DNA of 64,000 bases from Paraburkholderia terricola (GTDB lineage: Bacteria; Pseudomonadota; Gammaproteobacteria; Burkholderiales; Burkholderiaceae): contig NZ_FRAB01000004.1 of assembly GCF_900142195.1 (NCBI RefSeq), positions 1-64,000 on the forward strand. Direction: 5' to 3'. The notes under the pieces are model-generated. The model saw only the letters and a program-made list of their open reading frames with translations. It had not been told where the DNA came from and searched no databases. The stretch's first letter is position 1. Each line of letters begins with the position of its first letter. The translations under genes and the position numbers were made by a program. Shown here one piece after another: positions 44,560 to 53,637 of this stretch.

Positions 44560-45690
44560 ATGAAAACAAAGCTGGCGCGGGTGCTGCATCGTTCATTGCG
44601 CATCAAAACCATCCGATCCGTTCTTGCCGCGACCGTCGGCGCGACCTTGGCCCTCAGCGCCGCGACGGCGGCCGCCGCGACCGCGCAGCCGCTCGGCATC
44701 GCCTTCGTCTATCTCGGCAATCCGGGCGATGCCGGCTGGACCTATGCGCATGAACAGGGCGTGAAGGAAGTGGAGGCGAAGTTCGGCGACAAGATCAAGG
44801 TGACGCGCGTGGAGAACGTGCCGGAGTCGGCGGATTCGGAGCGCGTGTTTCGCGATCTGGCGTCCAAGGGCAACAGGATCGTGGTGGGCTCGAGCTTCGG
44901 CTTCCAGGACTTCGAGCTGAAGGTCGCGAAGGACTTCCCGGACACGCTGTTCGAACACGCGACCGGCTACAAGAAAGCGGCCAACTTCGCCACCTACGAC
45001 GTGCGCACCTATCAGAGCGCGTATCTCGCCGGTCTCGTCGCCGGCTATACGACCAAATCGAACACGCTCGGCTTTGTCGGCTCGGTGCCGGTGCCGGAAG
45101 TGGTGCGCAACATCAACGCGTTCACGATGGGCGCACGCTCGGTCAACCCGAAGGCGCGCGTGAAGGTGGTCTGGATCAATAGCTGGTTCGATCCGGGCCT
45201 CGAAAAGCAGGCCGCGGAAACGTTGATCGGCCAGGGCGCCGACGTGCTGATCCAGAACACCGATTCCACCGCGACGATGCAGACCGCCGAGCAGAAGAAG
45301 GTGCATGCGTTCGGCTGGGACTCCAACATGAAGAAGTTCGGTCCGAACGCGCAACTGGGTGCCTGCGTGAGCAACTGGGGCGTGTACTACAGCTATCTGG
45401 TGCAGCAGGTGATGGCGGGCACGTGGAACAACGCGCCGGTGTGGTGGGGGCTGAAGGAGAAAGCGATCGACCTCGCGGACATCAACACCGAGGCGGTTTC
45501 GCCGGTCGCGCAAAAAGCGTTGAGCCAGAAGCGCGAGGAGATCATCTCCGGCAAGTTCAATCCGTTCGCCGGGCCGATCGCGGATCAGTCGGGCACGGTG
45601 AAGGTCGCCGCCGGCAAGTCGCTGAGCGATGCCGAACTGCTGCGTTTGAACTGGTTCGTGCAGGGCGTGGACGGCTCGCTGCCGAAGTGA
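44560..45690 (+). CDS. BMP-family ABC transporter substrate-binding protein (purine nucleoside-type)
   Basis: A 376-residue periplasmic protein. A Sec signal peptide (KTIRSVLAATVGATLALSAA, cleavage after TAAAA) precedes the mature domain. The mature part is PBP1-like, with PLGIAFVYLGNPGDAGWTYA, FEHATGYKKAANFATYDVRT and a later VLIQNTDSTATMQTAEQ segment typical of BMP/PnrA-like proteins that bind nucleosides. The permease and ATPase genes are not visible nearby. ATG 44560 has GGAGAA just upstream. A nucleoside-deaminase gene follows after 47 bp, which supports uptake and processing of purine nucleosides or bases. Confidence 0.92.
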   Translation: MKTKLARVLHRSLRIKTIRSVLAATVGATLALSAATAAAATAQPLGIAFVYLGNPGDAGWTYAHEQGVKEVEAKFGDKIKVTRVENVPESADSERVFRDLASKGNRIVVGSSFGFQDFELKVAKDFPDTLFEHATGYKKAANFATYDVRTYQSAYLAGLVAGYTTKSNTLGFVGSVPVPEVVRNINAFTMGARSVNPKARVKVVWINSWFDPGLEKQAAETLIGQGADVLIQNTDSTATMQTAEQKKVHAFGWDSNMKKFGPNAQLGACVSNWGVYYSYLVQQVMAGTWNNAPVWWGLKEKAIDLADINTEAVSPVAQKALSQKREEIISGKFNPFAGPIADQSGTVKVAAGKSLSDAELLRLNWFVQGVDGSLPK

Positions 45691-45737
45691 CCAATCGATC
45701 GGCCTGCCAGATCAACCCTCCTCAACGGAGATCGCCC

Positions 45738-46280
45738 GTGAGCCTGAGCGTCTCGACCGGGGCCGCCGCAACGGCGGCCGAATATCCGCCGCAGGGTTTG
45801 CCGCCCACGCACGAGCAGATCGTGCGGCATCTGCGGCATGCGAGCCGGGTGGCCGAGCGGGCGACGTTGCTCGGCCACCATCCGTTCGGCGCGGTGCTGA
45901 TCGGCCCGGACCAGGAAACCGTGTTGATGGAGCAGGGCAATGTCGACACGGTGAATCACGCCGAGTCGGTGCTGGCTCGCGTGGCGGCGTTGAATTTCAC
46001 GCCGGCGTACCTGTGGAGTTGCACGTTGTACACGTCGGTCGAGCCGTGCTGCATGTGCGCCGGAACGATGTATTGGGCCAACATCGGCCGGGTGGTGTTC
46101 GGCATGACCGAGAAGCGGCTGCTCGAGGCGACCGGCGATCATGTCGAGAATCCGACCATGAGCGTCGATTGCCGGTATGTCTTCGATCATTGCCAGAAGC
46201 GGGTCGAAGTGATCGGGCCGGTGGCCGAGGTGGAAGGCGAAGTGATGGAGGTTCAGCGCCGGTTCTGGAACGGCAGATAG
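45738..46280 (+). CDS. Nucleoside/guanine deaminase-like protein
   Basis: A 180-residue cytidine/deoxycytidylate-deaminase-fold enzyme. The Zn site reads NHAESVLARVA (catalytic HAE, ~75) and SVEPCCMCAGTMYWANIGRV (PCxxC, ~108). It hydrolyses the amino group of a purine or pyrimidine base. GTG 45738 is chosen for the GGAG 8 bases upstream; the frame is open much further upstream inside the BMP gene. The N-terminal ~30 residues are longer than in minimal deaminases. Close linkage to the BMP-family protein suggests a purine-salvage task, for example guanine or isoguanine-type substrates. Confidence 0.9.
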   Translation: MSLSVSTGAAATAAEYPPQGLPPTHEQIVRHLRHASRVAERATLLGHHPFGAVLIGPDQETVLMEQGNVDTVNHAESVLARVAALNFTPAYLWSCTLYTSVEPCCMCAGTMYWANIGRVVFGMTEKRLLEATGDHVENPTMSVDCRYVFDHCQKRVEVIGPVAEVEGEVMEVQRRFWNGR

Positions 46281-46374
46281 CGGTTCCTCTTCGGCTTCAA
46301 CCGCGGTTGGGTTAGCCGTGCCTGCCGTGCGGGCATGGTTGCAGGGCAAGCAAGCACCAGCACGCTATCTCGGC

Positions 46375-46968
46375 TTATTGCGCGGCTCCATCGCGCATCT
46401 GCGTTCGCGTTTGCGTTTGCGTTTCTATCGGCGAGAGCATCGCCACGCCGCAAAACCAGTCGCCGCCGTGCGGCTTGTACTGCCACTGGCCGCTCTTCTC
46501 CCGGAGCACGGTCGGGCACGGCTCGTTCACCACGATCCCAGGACTCGCCGCCGTGCATTGAAGCATCGTGGTTTCGGTCGGTTGCGCGGCCGGCATCGGC
46601 GGTTTGCGCCGGGTGCCCGGTTCGGCGGGCGCGGCCGGCGTTCCCGTCCGCATGCTTTCGAGCAGCCGCCGCAGTTCCTCGATGCGCGTCGAGTACCACG
46701 TCCCCAGACAATCCGCATCGCGGCAATTCGCTTCCCGCCACGCCCACTTGCTGTCGCTGTCGGTGCGAAAGGCACGCCGGTCGACGATTCCGCGCCGCGC
46801 TTTCCAGTACAGTTGCCCCAAGGTGTCGTCGAGCTTCGAGAGCGCGGGATCGTTGCATATCATTTTCTCGGTGAGCGAGCGCCCCTTGTTGCAGTCGAAA
46901 CTGGTGGCGTCGGCGTGCGGATGCGTGAGCGTCAGCGCGGCGATAAGAAGCGGGCGGAAGATTTTCAT
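46375..46968 (-). CDS. LprI-family (DUF1311) secreted protein
   Basis: A 197-residue exported protein. A signal peptide (IFRPLLIAALTLTHPHADA) is followed by the LprI domain TSFDCNKGRSLTEKMICNDP ... LSKLDDTLGQLYWKARRGI, then SKWAWREANCRDADCLGTWY, with the conserved Cys residues. Family members include lysozyme inhibitors. The C-terminal ~75 residues are Pro-rich and contain another Cys-bearing block (ETTMLQCTAAS to GDWFCG). The start is at 46968; the frame is open upstream. It is divergent from the SH3-domain gene. Confidence 0.85.
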   Translation of the reverse strand: MKIFRPLLIAALTLTHPHADATSFDCNKGRSLTEKMICNDPALSKLDDTLGQLYWKARRGIVDRRAFRTDSDSKWAWREANCRDADCLGTWYSTRIEELRRLLESMRTGTPAAPAEPGTRRKPPMPAAQPTETTMLQCTAASPGIVVNEPCPTVLREKSGQWQYKPHGGDWFCGVAMLSPIETQTQTRTQMRDGAAQ

Positions 46969-47113
46969 GGCGGTCCCGGCGTTGCATGGTTGTTTCATGC
47001 AATGGATGATCGGCCGGGACGCCTCGATGCAGAGGCCCGAAAAACGCATGACTTCGGATGAGTGGTTACCAAATCTTGCGCCGTGGGGGCGGCGCGCCTG
47101 GGTCTGTCTCAAC

Positions 47114-47137
47114 GGGAACAGCACCGGGAACAGCACC
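47114..47137 (+). repeat. 12-bp direct repeat, two copies
   Basis: GGGAACAGCACC occurs twice in tandem, followed by a third partial GGGACA. It sits in the leader of the SH3-domain gene and may vary by slippage. Confidence 0.7.
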
Positions 47138-47186
47138 GGGACACAGAGCGGGCCGCGCGAGCGCCGTCCGCAAAACGGGAGCAAGA

Positions 47187-48023
47187 ATGAAACAACACCT
47201 CGTTCGATGTATCTGCACGGCGGCCGGTTTGCTGGCGCTGCCGGCTGCGGTCTACGCGCAGTCGCAGGCCTATACCAACGGCCCGGTCAACGTGCGCGCC
47301 GGCCCCGCGCCGGATTACCCGATCGTGACGCAGTTGCCAGGCGGCGTGCCGGTGAGCGTGATGGGCTGCCTCAGCAACTACGAATGGTGCGACGTCGCCG
47401 CGCCGAACCTGCGCGGCTGGGTGTATGCGGCGCGGCTCAGTTATCCGTACCAGGGCAGCAATGTGCCGCTGATCAATTACGGCCTGGTGATCGGCCTGCC
47501 GATCGTGACGTTCTCGATCGGCAGCTACTGGGGCAATTATTATCGCGGCCGGCCGTGGTACGGCCAGCAATCGCGCTGGGTGCATCATCCGCCGCCGCCG
47601 CCGCCGCCTCGACCGGGCGCCGGACGGCCACCGGGCTGGCGTCCGTCGGGCGGGCCGCCGCCGGGACATTCAGGTGGGCGTCCGCCGGGAGATCGGCCAC
47701 CGGGGCACGTGGGCGGGCGTCCGTCCGGAGATCGGCCACATGGGAATGCGGGCGGGCGTCCGCCGGGCGGCTCGCCGCAAGGGCATGTGAGCGGGCGTCC
47801 GTCCGGAGATCGGTCACAGGGGAATGCGGGTGGGCGTCCGCCGAGCGGCCAGCCAAGGGAGCACGCTGGCGGACGGCATCAGGCCGAACCATCGGGCAAC
47901 CGGGGCGGCGGGTCGCGCGGCGCTGCGCAGGGCGGCGGGGGCGGGCGTCCACAAGGCGGTCCGCCGCCGGGCGGCGCGAACCGGCCGCCCGGCGGCGGCA
48001 ACAGCGGGAACGGCCGGCAATAA
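47187..48023 (+). CDS. Exported SH3-domain protein with Gly/Pro/Arg-rich repeat tail
   Basis: A 278-residue exported protein. A signal peptide ending VYAQ precedes a bacterial SH3 domain (QAYTNGPVNVRAGPAPDYPI ... CDVAAPNLRGWVYAARLSYP, residues ~24-95). A hydrophobic or amphipathic segment (~100-115) and an HHPPPPPPPRP run follow. The C-terminal ~130 residues are imperfect repeats of the type GGRPxGDRPxGHxGGRP, strongly basic and disordered. Bacterial SH3 domains usually bind peptidoglycan or glycans; the basic tail may bind cell-wall polymers. ATG 47187 has GGGAGC just upstream. It is divergent from the LprI-like gene. Confidence 0.88.
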   Translation: MKQHLVRCICTAAGLLALPAAVYAQSQAYTNGPVNVRAGPAPDYPIVTQLPGGVPVSVMGCLSNYEWCDVAAPNLRGWVYAARLSYPYQGSNVPLINYGLVIGLPIVTFSIGSYWGNYYRGRPWYGQQSRWVHHPPPPPPPRPGAGRPPGWRPSGGPPPGHSGGRPPGDRPPGHVGGRPSGDRPHGNAGGRPPGGSPQGHVSGRPSGDRSQGNAGGRPPSGQPREHAGGRHQAEPSGNRGGGSRGAAQGGGGGRPQGGPPPGGANRPPGGGNSGNGRQ

Positions 48024-48040
48024 CAGCAACGGCGGGGCCG

Positions 48041-48065
48041 GCTGGCGCTCCAGAAGCGCGCCAGC
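48041..48065 (+). terminator. Hairpin after SH3-domain gene
   Basis: Arms GCTGGCGC (48041-48048) and GCGCCAGC (48058-48065) make a perfect 8-bp stem 17 bp after the stop codon. No clear T-tract follows, so termination efficiency is doubtful. Confidence 0.4.
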
Positions 48066-48206
48066 CATCCGGGCCGCCTCATGCGTCCCGCTCCGCCGTC
48101 TGCCTCCCTCGTCGTATGCATCGGGGATTAAAAGTGCACGCGGCTCGCGTAAACCCGGATGCGCCGCCTACACTGAAATGCCGATGTTCGGTTAGGGGGC
48201 GTACAT

Positions 48207-50516
48207 ATGAGCTGGAAAGCGACATCAGAGAACGCGATGGGAGCGACGCCCGAAGGCGCCTGCCATCGGCCGGATCTGGCCAAGGAGGTGTTGGCGTCCG
48301 AGCGCAGCGTGTTGCGGCTCATCACCCGCAACACGCCGCTGCCGGAATTGCTGGAAGAAGTCTGCCGCCGCGCGGAAGCGCTGCTCGGCGGAGGTGCGTC
48401 CTGTTCGATCCTTCTGCTGGACGCGGACGGCCGGCACGCGCGAGTGGGCGGCGCGCCGTCGCTGCCGGCGCAGTTCAACGCGGCGATCGACGGCGTCGAG
48501 ATCGGCCCGCAAGTGGGCTCGTGCGGCACCGCGATGTTCGAACGGCGTCTCGTGGTCGCGGAAGACATCGAAACCGATCCGCTGTGGGCGAACTACCGGC
48601 ATCTCGCCTTGCCGCTCGGCTTGCGGGCGTGCTGGTCGGTGCCGTTCGAGAACGACGCCGGCGTCGTGCTGGGCGCATTCGCGGTCTATCACCGCACGCC
48701 GCGCCGCCCGAGTGTGGAGGAAGAGGCGGTGCTGCGCGACATCGGCCGCAGCGTCGGCCTCGCCGTCCATCACGACACGATGGCGCGGCGCCTCGCGCAC
48801 AGCGAGGAACATCACCGGATGGTGGTCGATCATCTGAACGAGGGCATCGTCGTGCAGTCGCGCTCGGGCCTGGTGCTGGCCTGCAATCCGAGCGCGCAGC
48901 GCATTCTGCGCACCGGTCCGCAGATCGTCGGGCGCAGTATCCGAACCGCGATGGTGCGCGCCTATCACGAGGACGGCTCGCTGGTGAGCGAGGCCGAGCG
49001 CCCGACCGTGCAGGTGCTGGCGACCGGCAAGCCGATGCTCGGCGTCACAATCGGGGTGGAACTGGTCGACGGCGATGTCGTCTGGATCACGGAGAACATC
49101 GTGCCGATCGTCAAGCCGGGCGAGAGCGAGCCCGGCTCGGTGCTGATTTCCTTCACCGACATCGGGCCGGTGCGCGAGGCGCAACGGCAGCTCAAGTTTC
49201 TCGCCACCCGGGACCCGCTCACCGGGCTATATAACCGCGCCTATCTGACCGAGCGCATGCGCGATCTGTTCGAGCCGGGCGGGTCGGCAGGCACAGGCGA
49301 GCTTGCGAGCGTGGCCGTGCTGTTCGTCGATCTCGACGGCTTCAAGAAGGTGAACGATACGGCGGGCCACGAAGCCGGCGACGCGCTGCTGTGCAGCGTG
49401 GCGCAGCGGCTCTCGGCCTGTATCGGCCGCGACGACACGCTCGCGCGCGTGGGCGGCGACGAGTTCGTGATCGTGATCAGCGCTTATGAGAATAGCGGCC
49501 AGCTAATCGGCTTCGCGCACCGCATTCTCGACATGATCGCCGTGCCGTTCGCGGTGGCGGGCAACGAGTACTACCTGGGCGCTTCCATCGGCATCAGCCT
49601 GTTTCCCGAGGACGGCCAGGACGTGGCCACGCTGATGCGCAATGCCGATTCGGCGATGTACCACGCGAAGCAGCGCGGCCGCAACAACTTCCAGTTCTTC
49701 ACCGCGGAGCTGAATCAGCACCTGCAACGCCGCTTCATGATCGAGCAGTCGTTGCGGCGCGCGCTCGCCGCCGACGAACTGAGCCTCGTGTATCAGCCGA
49801 TCGTCGACAGTCATGACGGCGGCACGATCGGCGCGGAAGCCCTGCTGCGCTGGTACAACAGCGAACTCGGCAACGTCTCGCCGGTGGAATTCATTCCGGT
49901 GGCCGAGGACTCGGGTCTGATCGTCGAGATCGGCGACTGGGTGCTGACGCGCGCCTGCGAGCAGGTCGCGCAATGGCGGCGCACGCTGGCGCCGGATCTG
50001 ATCGTCGCGGTGAATCTGTCGCCGCGGCAGTTCAACGACGGTCTGGTGGCGCGGATCGAGCGCTGCCTCGCGCGCTCCGGGCTCGAACCGGCGGCGCTGG
50101 AACTGGAAATCACCGAACGCCTTTTGATGAGCGACACCGATACGGTCCTGCCCATGCTGAACGCGTTGACCGCGCTGGGCGTGCGCATTTCCGTCGACGA
50201 CTTCGGCACCGGCTATTCGTCGCTGTCGTATCTGAAGCGGTTTCCGCTGCATAACCTGAAGATCGACCGTTCGTTCGTCGCGGGCTTGCCGGATCATCGC
50301 GACTCCATTGCGATTACCCAGGCGGTGGTGGCAATGGCGCATTCGCTCGGCATGAACGTGACGGCGGAAGGCGTGGAGACAGCGGAGCAGGCGGCGTTCT
50401 TGCGGACGATCAAGTGCGACAAGCAGCAGGGGTACTTCTATAGCCGGCCGGTCGGCGCGAATGCTTACGCCCGCAGCCTGTGCGACGCGCAAGCGCGGCT
50501 GGTCAACGTGTCATGA
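48207..50516 (+). CDS. GAF-PAS-GGDEF-EAL cyclic-di-GMP signalling protein
   Basis: A 769-residue cytosolic protein; no membrane helix is seen. A GAF domain (~40-185: SCGTAMFERRLVVAEDIETD) is followed by a PAS domain (~200-310: NEGIVVQSRSGLVLACNPSA), a diguanylate cyclase domain with an intact RVGGDEFVIV (~414-423) and a phosphodiesterase domain with intact AEALLRW (~543) plus DDFGTGYSSLSYL and KIDRSFV. Both catalytic motifs are preserved, so it may make and break c-di-GMP, or use one domain as sensor. The GAF domain suggests control by a small ligand or redox state. It could influence EPS production, but no direct link is visible. Confidence 0.95.
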   Translation: MSWKATSENAMGATPEGACHRPDLAKEVLASERSVLRLITRNTPLPELLEEVCRRAEALLGGGASCSILLLDADGRHARVGGAPSLPAQFNAAIDGVEIGPQVGSCGTAMFERRLVVAEDIETDPLWANYRHLALPLGLRACWSVPFENDAGVVLGAFAVYHRTPRRPSVEEEAVLRDIGRSVGLAVHHDTMARRLAHSEEHHRMVVDHLNEGIVVQSRSGLVLACNPSAQRILRTGPQIVGRSIRTAMVRAYHEDGSLVSEAERPTVQVLATGKPMLGVTIGVELVDGDVVWITENIVPIVKPGESEPGSVLISFTDIGPVREAQRQLKFLATRDPLTGLYNRAYLTERMRDLFEPGGSAGTGELASVAVLFVDLDGFKKVNDTAGHEAGDALLCSVAQRLSACIGRDDTLARVGGDEFVIVISAYENSGQLIGFAHRILDMIAVPFAVAGNEYYLGASIGISLFPEDGQDVATLMRNADSAMYHAKQRGRNNFQFFTAELNQHLQRRFMIEQSLRRALAADELSLVYQPIVDSHDGGTIGAEALLRWYNSELGNVSPVEFIPVAEDSGLIVEIGDWVLTRACEQVAQWRRTLAPDLIVAVNLSPRQFNDGLVARIERCLARSGLEPAALELEITERLLMSDTDTVLPMLNALTALGVRISVDDFGTGYSSLSYLKRFPLHNLKIDRSFVAGLPDHRDSIAITQAVVAMAHSLGMNVTAEGVETAEQAAFLRTIKCDKQQGYFYSRPVGANAYARSLCDAQARLVNVS

Positions 50517-50741
50517 GCGCGTAGGCGGCCTGCGCCGCTATCCCGCTTGCGCGGGCGCACGTTGGGCAGGCGCTGGGCAGGCGCAAGCCGCTTCCCGGCA
50601 CGGAGCGCCGATTGTTCAGTTTCCCAAACAAGTGCCTTCGCGTTCGCGGTATTTATCCGCGACGTCGTTCTCCCTAGAATCCTCCCATCGAAATGGAAGT
50701 TGAGCGCGGCGCCACGGCGGTCCCGTGCGATGGGAGCCGTC

Positions 50742-50930
50742 ATGCCAGCCTTGATCAAAAACCAGCTTTACCGGCCATCGGTGGTCTTGCCGATGGTCGC
50801 CCTCATGCAAGTCATGGTGTCGCAAGACTTCAATCTCGGCCAGGTCGGCTGGGTCATGGCGGCGCGCGGCGCGCGGGCCGCGCTGCAACGCTCGCGCGAA
50901 TTGATCTGCGCCGCGCATTGCCACGCCTGA
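50742..50930 (+). CDS. Possible small hypothetical protein
   Basis: A 62-residue open frame starting MPALIKNQLYRPSVVLPMVA with a GGGAGC-like site upstream. It has a Met/Val-rich hydrophobic middle (VVLPMVALMQVMVSQ) and ends with Cys/His (LICAAHCHA). No family is recognised. It may be a real small protein or a chance frame in a GC-rich gap. Confidence 0.3.
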   Translation: MPALIKNQLYRPSVVLPMVALMQVMVSQDFNLGQVGWVMAARGARAALQRSRELICAAHCHA

Positions 50931-51068
50931 GCGCGGCGACAGGAGAATCGCGCCGTGCCGGTTCGCGGCGCAAAAACGGAAACGCGGTAAAGCGGTAACG
51001 CGGTGACGCGACTTCAGGCGCTGGGCGTAAGATGCTACGACCTGCACCCCAGCCTCTGGAGAGTTGCC

Positions 51069-52469
51069 ATGCCACAGCACTTCGACGCAGTTGTGATCGG
51101 CACGGGACAAGGCGGCGCGCCGCTCGCCGTGCGTCTCGGTCAAAGCGGCCGCAAAACCGCGGTCATCGAACGCGCGGCCTTCGGCGGAACGTGCGTGAAC
51201 GTGGGCTGCACGCCGACCAAATCCTATGTGGCCAGTGCCCGCGCGGCGCACGTGGCGCGCCACGCGGCGGAACTGGGCGTGCAGGTGAGCGGGGCGGTCG
51301 GCGTCGATCTGGCGGCGGTGAAAGCGCGCAAGGACCGGATCATCGGACAATCGCGCGACGGTGTCGAGACATGGCTGCGCGGCGCGCACAACGTGACGGT
51401 CTTCAACGGCCACGCGCGTTTCACCGGCGCGCATGCGCTTTCCATCAGCGGGCCGGACGGTGCGCTGCTCCACGAACTCAACGCCGACGAAATCTTCATC
51501 AACACCGGCACGCGCGCGGTCGTGCCGCCGCTCGAAGGCATCGAGCGGATTCGTTACTACACCAACTCCAGTCTGCTTGAGCTGACGGAATTGCCGAGTC
51601 ATCTGGTGATCGTCGGCGCGAGCTATATCGCGCTCGAATTCGCGCAGATCTTCCGGCGCTTCGGTAGCCGCGTGACGGTGCTGGTGCGAGGCGAGCGCGT
51701 GCTCACGCGCGAGGATGCCGATCTCGCCGAATCCGTGCAGAAGGTGCTGGCGCGCGAAGGCGTCGAGTTTCGGTTCGGCGTGCAGCCTTCACGGGTCGAG
51801 CCGCATCCGCATCGCGCGAACGAGGTGTGCATCGGCTTCGAGCAGAACGTTCCCGCGCTCGAGGCGTCGCATTTGCTGTTCGCCACCGGCCGCGAGCCGA
51901 ATACCGACGACCTCGGCCTCGCCGCCGCCGGCATCGCGACGGATAAGCACGGCACGATTCCCGTCGACGGCCAGTTGCGCACCAGCGTGCCCGGCGTGTG
52001 GGCCATCGGCGACGCCAACGGGCGCGGCGCGTTCACGCATACGTCCTACGACGACTATCAGATCGTGGCGGCCAATCTGCTCGACGGCGGCGCGCGCAGC
52101 GTCGACACGCGGATCATGGCGTATGCGGTGTTCGTCGATCCGCCGCTCGCGCGCGTCGGGCTCTCGGAGGCCGACGTGCGCAAGTCGGGCCGCGACGCGT
52201 TGATCGCCACCCTGCCGATGTCGCGCGTCGGCCGCGCCCGCGAACGCGGCGAGACCGACGGCTTCATGAAGGTGCTGGTGGACGCGCAAAGCAAGCGGAT
52301 TCTCGGCGCGGCGATTCACGGCATTGAAGGCGACGAAGCGATTCACACGTTCATCGACATCATGACGGCGGGCGCGCCGTATCCGACCTTGCAGTACGCC
52401 ATGCACATTCATCCGACCATCAGCGAACTGGTGCCGACCTTGCTCGACGGACTGAAGCCGATGAAGTGA
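51069..52469 (+). CDS. FAD-dependent disulfide oxidoreductase (mercuric reductase/dihydrolipoamide dehydrogenase-like)
   Basis: A 466-residue class I pyridine nucleotide-disulfide oxidoreductase. The FAD motif is VVIGTGQGGAPLAVRLG, the redox-active disulfide is in GGTCVNVGCTPTKSYVASAR, the NADPH-binding segment is HLVIVGASYIALEFAQIFRR, and the C-terminal dimer interface ends LQYAMHIHPTISELVPTLLD with the conserved His-Pro pair. No HMA domain or extra C-terminal Cys pair is present, so mercury reduction is unlikely. The start is ATG 51069 with GGAGAG upstream. A cupin gene follows after 55 bp. Confidence 0.93.
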   Translation: MPQHFDAVVIGTGQGGAPLAVRLGQSGRKTAVIERAAFGGTCVNVGCTPTKSYVASARAAHVARHAAELGVQVSGAVGVDLAAVKARKDRIIGQSRDGVETWLRGAHNVTVFNGHARFTGAHALSISGPDGALLHELNADEIFINTGTRAVVPPLEGIERIRYYTNSSLLELTELPSHLVIVGASYIALEFAQIFRRFGSRVTVLVRGERVLTREDADLAESVQKVLAREGVEFRFGVQPSRVEPHPHRANEVCIGFEQNVPALEASHLLFATGREPNTDDLGLAAAGIATDKHGTIPVDGQLRTSVPGVWAIGDANGRGAFTHTSYDDYQIVAANLLDGGARSVDTRIMAYAVFVDPPLARVGLSEADVRKSGRDALIATLPMSRVGRARERGETDGFMKVLVDAQSKRILGAAIHGIEGDEAIHTFIDIMTAGAPYPTLQYAMHIHPTISELVPTLLDGLKPMK

Positions 52470-52524
52470 ACGGCGAGTGCGATCGACGAGCACCATCGAC
52501 CAATACCAGCAGCGAGTCCATGCG

Positions 52525-52875
52525 ATGAAACGCGCAATCCGCAGCGGCAATCTGTTCGACCACGGTGAGCCGGCAAGCTCGGACGAACGAGTCGACGCGC
52601 TCGTCGAGCGCGGCGGGGTGACCATCGAGCGGATCGTATCGACCGGGCAGGCCAGCCCGCCGGGCTTCTGGTACGACAGCCCGCGCGCCGAATGGGTCGT
52701 GCTGCTGAGCGGCGCGGCCGCGCTCGAATTCGAGGGCGAACCGCAGCCGCACCCGATGAAGCCCGGCGACCACGTGCTGATCGAAGCGCATTGCCGGCAT
52801 CGGGTCGCATGGACGAGCGAGACGGAGCCGAGCGTATGGCTTGCGGTGTATTACCCGGACGGCGCCGCGGATTGA
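52525..52875 (+). CDS. Small cupin-domain protein
   Basis: A 116-residue single-cupin protein. The core includes FWYDSPRAEWVVLLSGAAAL, FEGEPQPHPMKPGDHVLIEA and HCRHRVAWTSETEPSVWLAV, which are the two cupin motifs with an acidic and a His ligand at expected spots. The fold can bind a metal and act as a dioxygenase, isomerase or sensor; no specific reaction can be read. It is 55 bp after the FAD oxidoreductase and may be cotranscribed. Confidence 0.85.
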   Translation: MKRAIRSGNLFDHGEPASSDERVDALVERGGVTIERIVSTGQASPPGFWYDSPRAEWVVLLSGAAALEFEGEPQPHPMKPGDHVLIEAHCRHRVAWTSETEPSVWLAVYYPDGAAD

Positions 52876-53059
52876 GCGTTGTTGCTTGCGCCGTAGATAT
52901 GCGTTGTCGGTCGAGAGTCGGCGCGCATGTGTGCAAGCGGTTCGAACCCGCATCGACAAAGCGGCGCGGCATCGCCGATAATCGGCGGCGGCGCGAGCCG
53001 TCCGCGGGACGCGGGCGACGCTATGCGCCCAACCGCATTCATCATCAGGAAACCGACCG

Positions 53060-53635
53060 ATGGGCAAGGGACGCATCGAAGCCTTCAGCGATGGTGTGAT
53101 CGCCATCATCATCACGATCATGGTGCTCGAACTGAAGGTGCCGGAAGGCCACGATCTCGCCGCGCTGCGCCCCATGCTGCCGGTGTTCTGCGCATACGTG
53201 CTGAGCTTCATCTACGTGGGCATCTACTGGAACAATCATCACCACATGTTCCATGCGGTGCAGCGGGTCAATGGCGCGGTGTTGTGGGCCAATCTCCATC
53301 TGCTGTTCTGGTTGTCGCTGATGCCGGCCGTCACGCATTGGATCGGCGAGAGCCATCTGGCCTCGTGGCCGACCGCGATGTACGGCGTCGTGCTGTGCAT
53401 GTCGGCGATCGCCTACTTCATTCTCACGCGCGTGCTGATCCGCGAGCATGGCGGGGACTCGACGCTTGCCAAGGCGGTCGGCAGCGACTTCAAGGGCAAG
53501 GTCTCGGTGGTCATCAACCTGGTGGGCATCGCGCTCGCATTCGTCGTGCCGTGGGTCTCGGCGGCGCTCTATACGTTGGTCGCGGCGTGGTGGCTGGTGC
53601 CCGACCGGCGTATCGAGCACGTGCTGGAAGCGTAA
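53060..53635 (+). CDS. TMEM175-family (DUF1211) membrane protein
   Basis: A 191-residue membrane protein with about six helices. The N-terminus GRIEAFSDGVIAIIITIMVL carries the RxxxFSD signature of bacterial TMEM175 potassium channels, followed by LELKVP and the conserved NNHHHMFH segment. It probably forms a leaky K+ channel in the inner membrane. It is 2 bp before the next membrane-protein gene, so translation may be coupled. Confidence 0.9.
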   Translation: MGKGRIEAFSDGVIAIIITIMVLELKVPEGHDLAALRPMLPVFCAYVLSFIYVGIYWNNHHHMFHAVQRVNGAVLWANLHLLFWLSLMPAVTHWIGESHLASWPTAMYGVVLCMSAIAYFILTRVLIREHGGDSTLAKAVGSDFKGKVSVVINLVGIALAFVVPWVSAALYTLVAAWWLVPDRRIEHVLEA

Positions 53636-53637
53636 GC

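Noticed and set aside
47640-47960. Repeats in the SH3 gene considered as a CRISPR-like array
   Set aside because: They are imperfect, in frame and encode a Gly/Pro/Arg-rich protein tail, without unique spacers.
46568-49234. 888-codon frame across the LprI, SH3 and GGDEF region
   Set aside because: It spans three genes with recognised motifs in other frames; the product is an Arg/Ala/Gly-rich artefact.
51180-51235. Mercuric reductase identity for the FAD oxidoreductase
   Set aside because: There is no mercury-binding N-terminal domain, no C-terminal Cys pair and no mer genes nearby.
52925-52960. A GGTTCGAACCC-like string resembling a tRNA T-arm
   Set aside because: No acceptor stem, D-arm or anticodon arm can be built around it.
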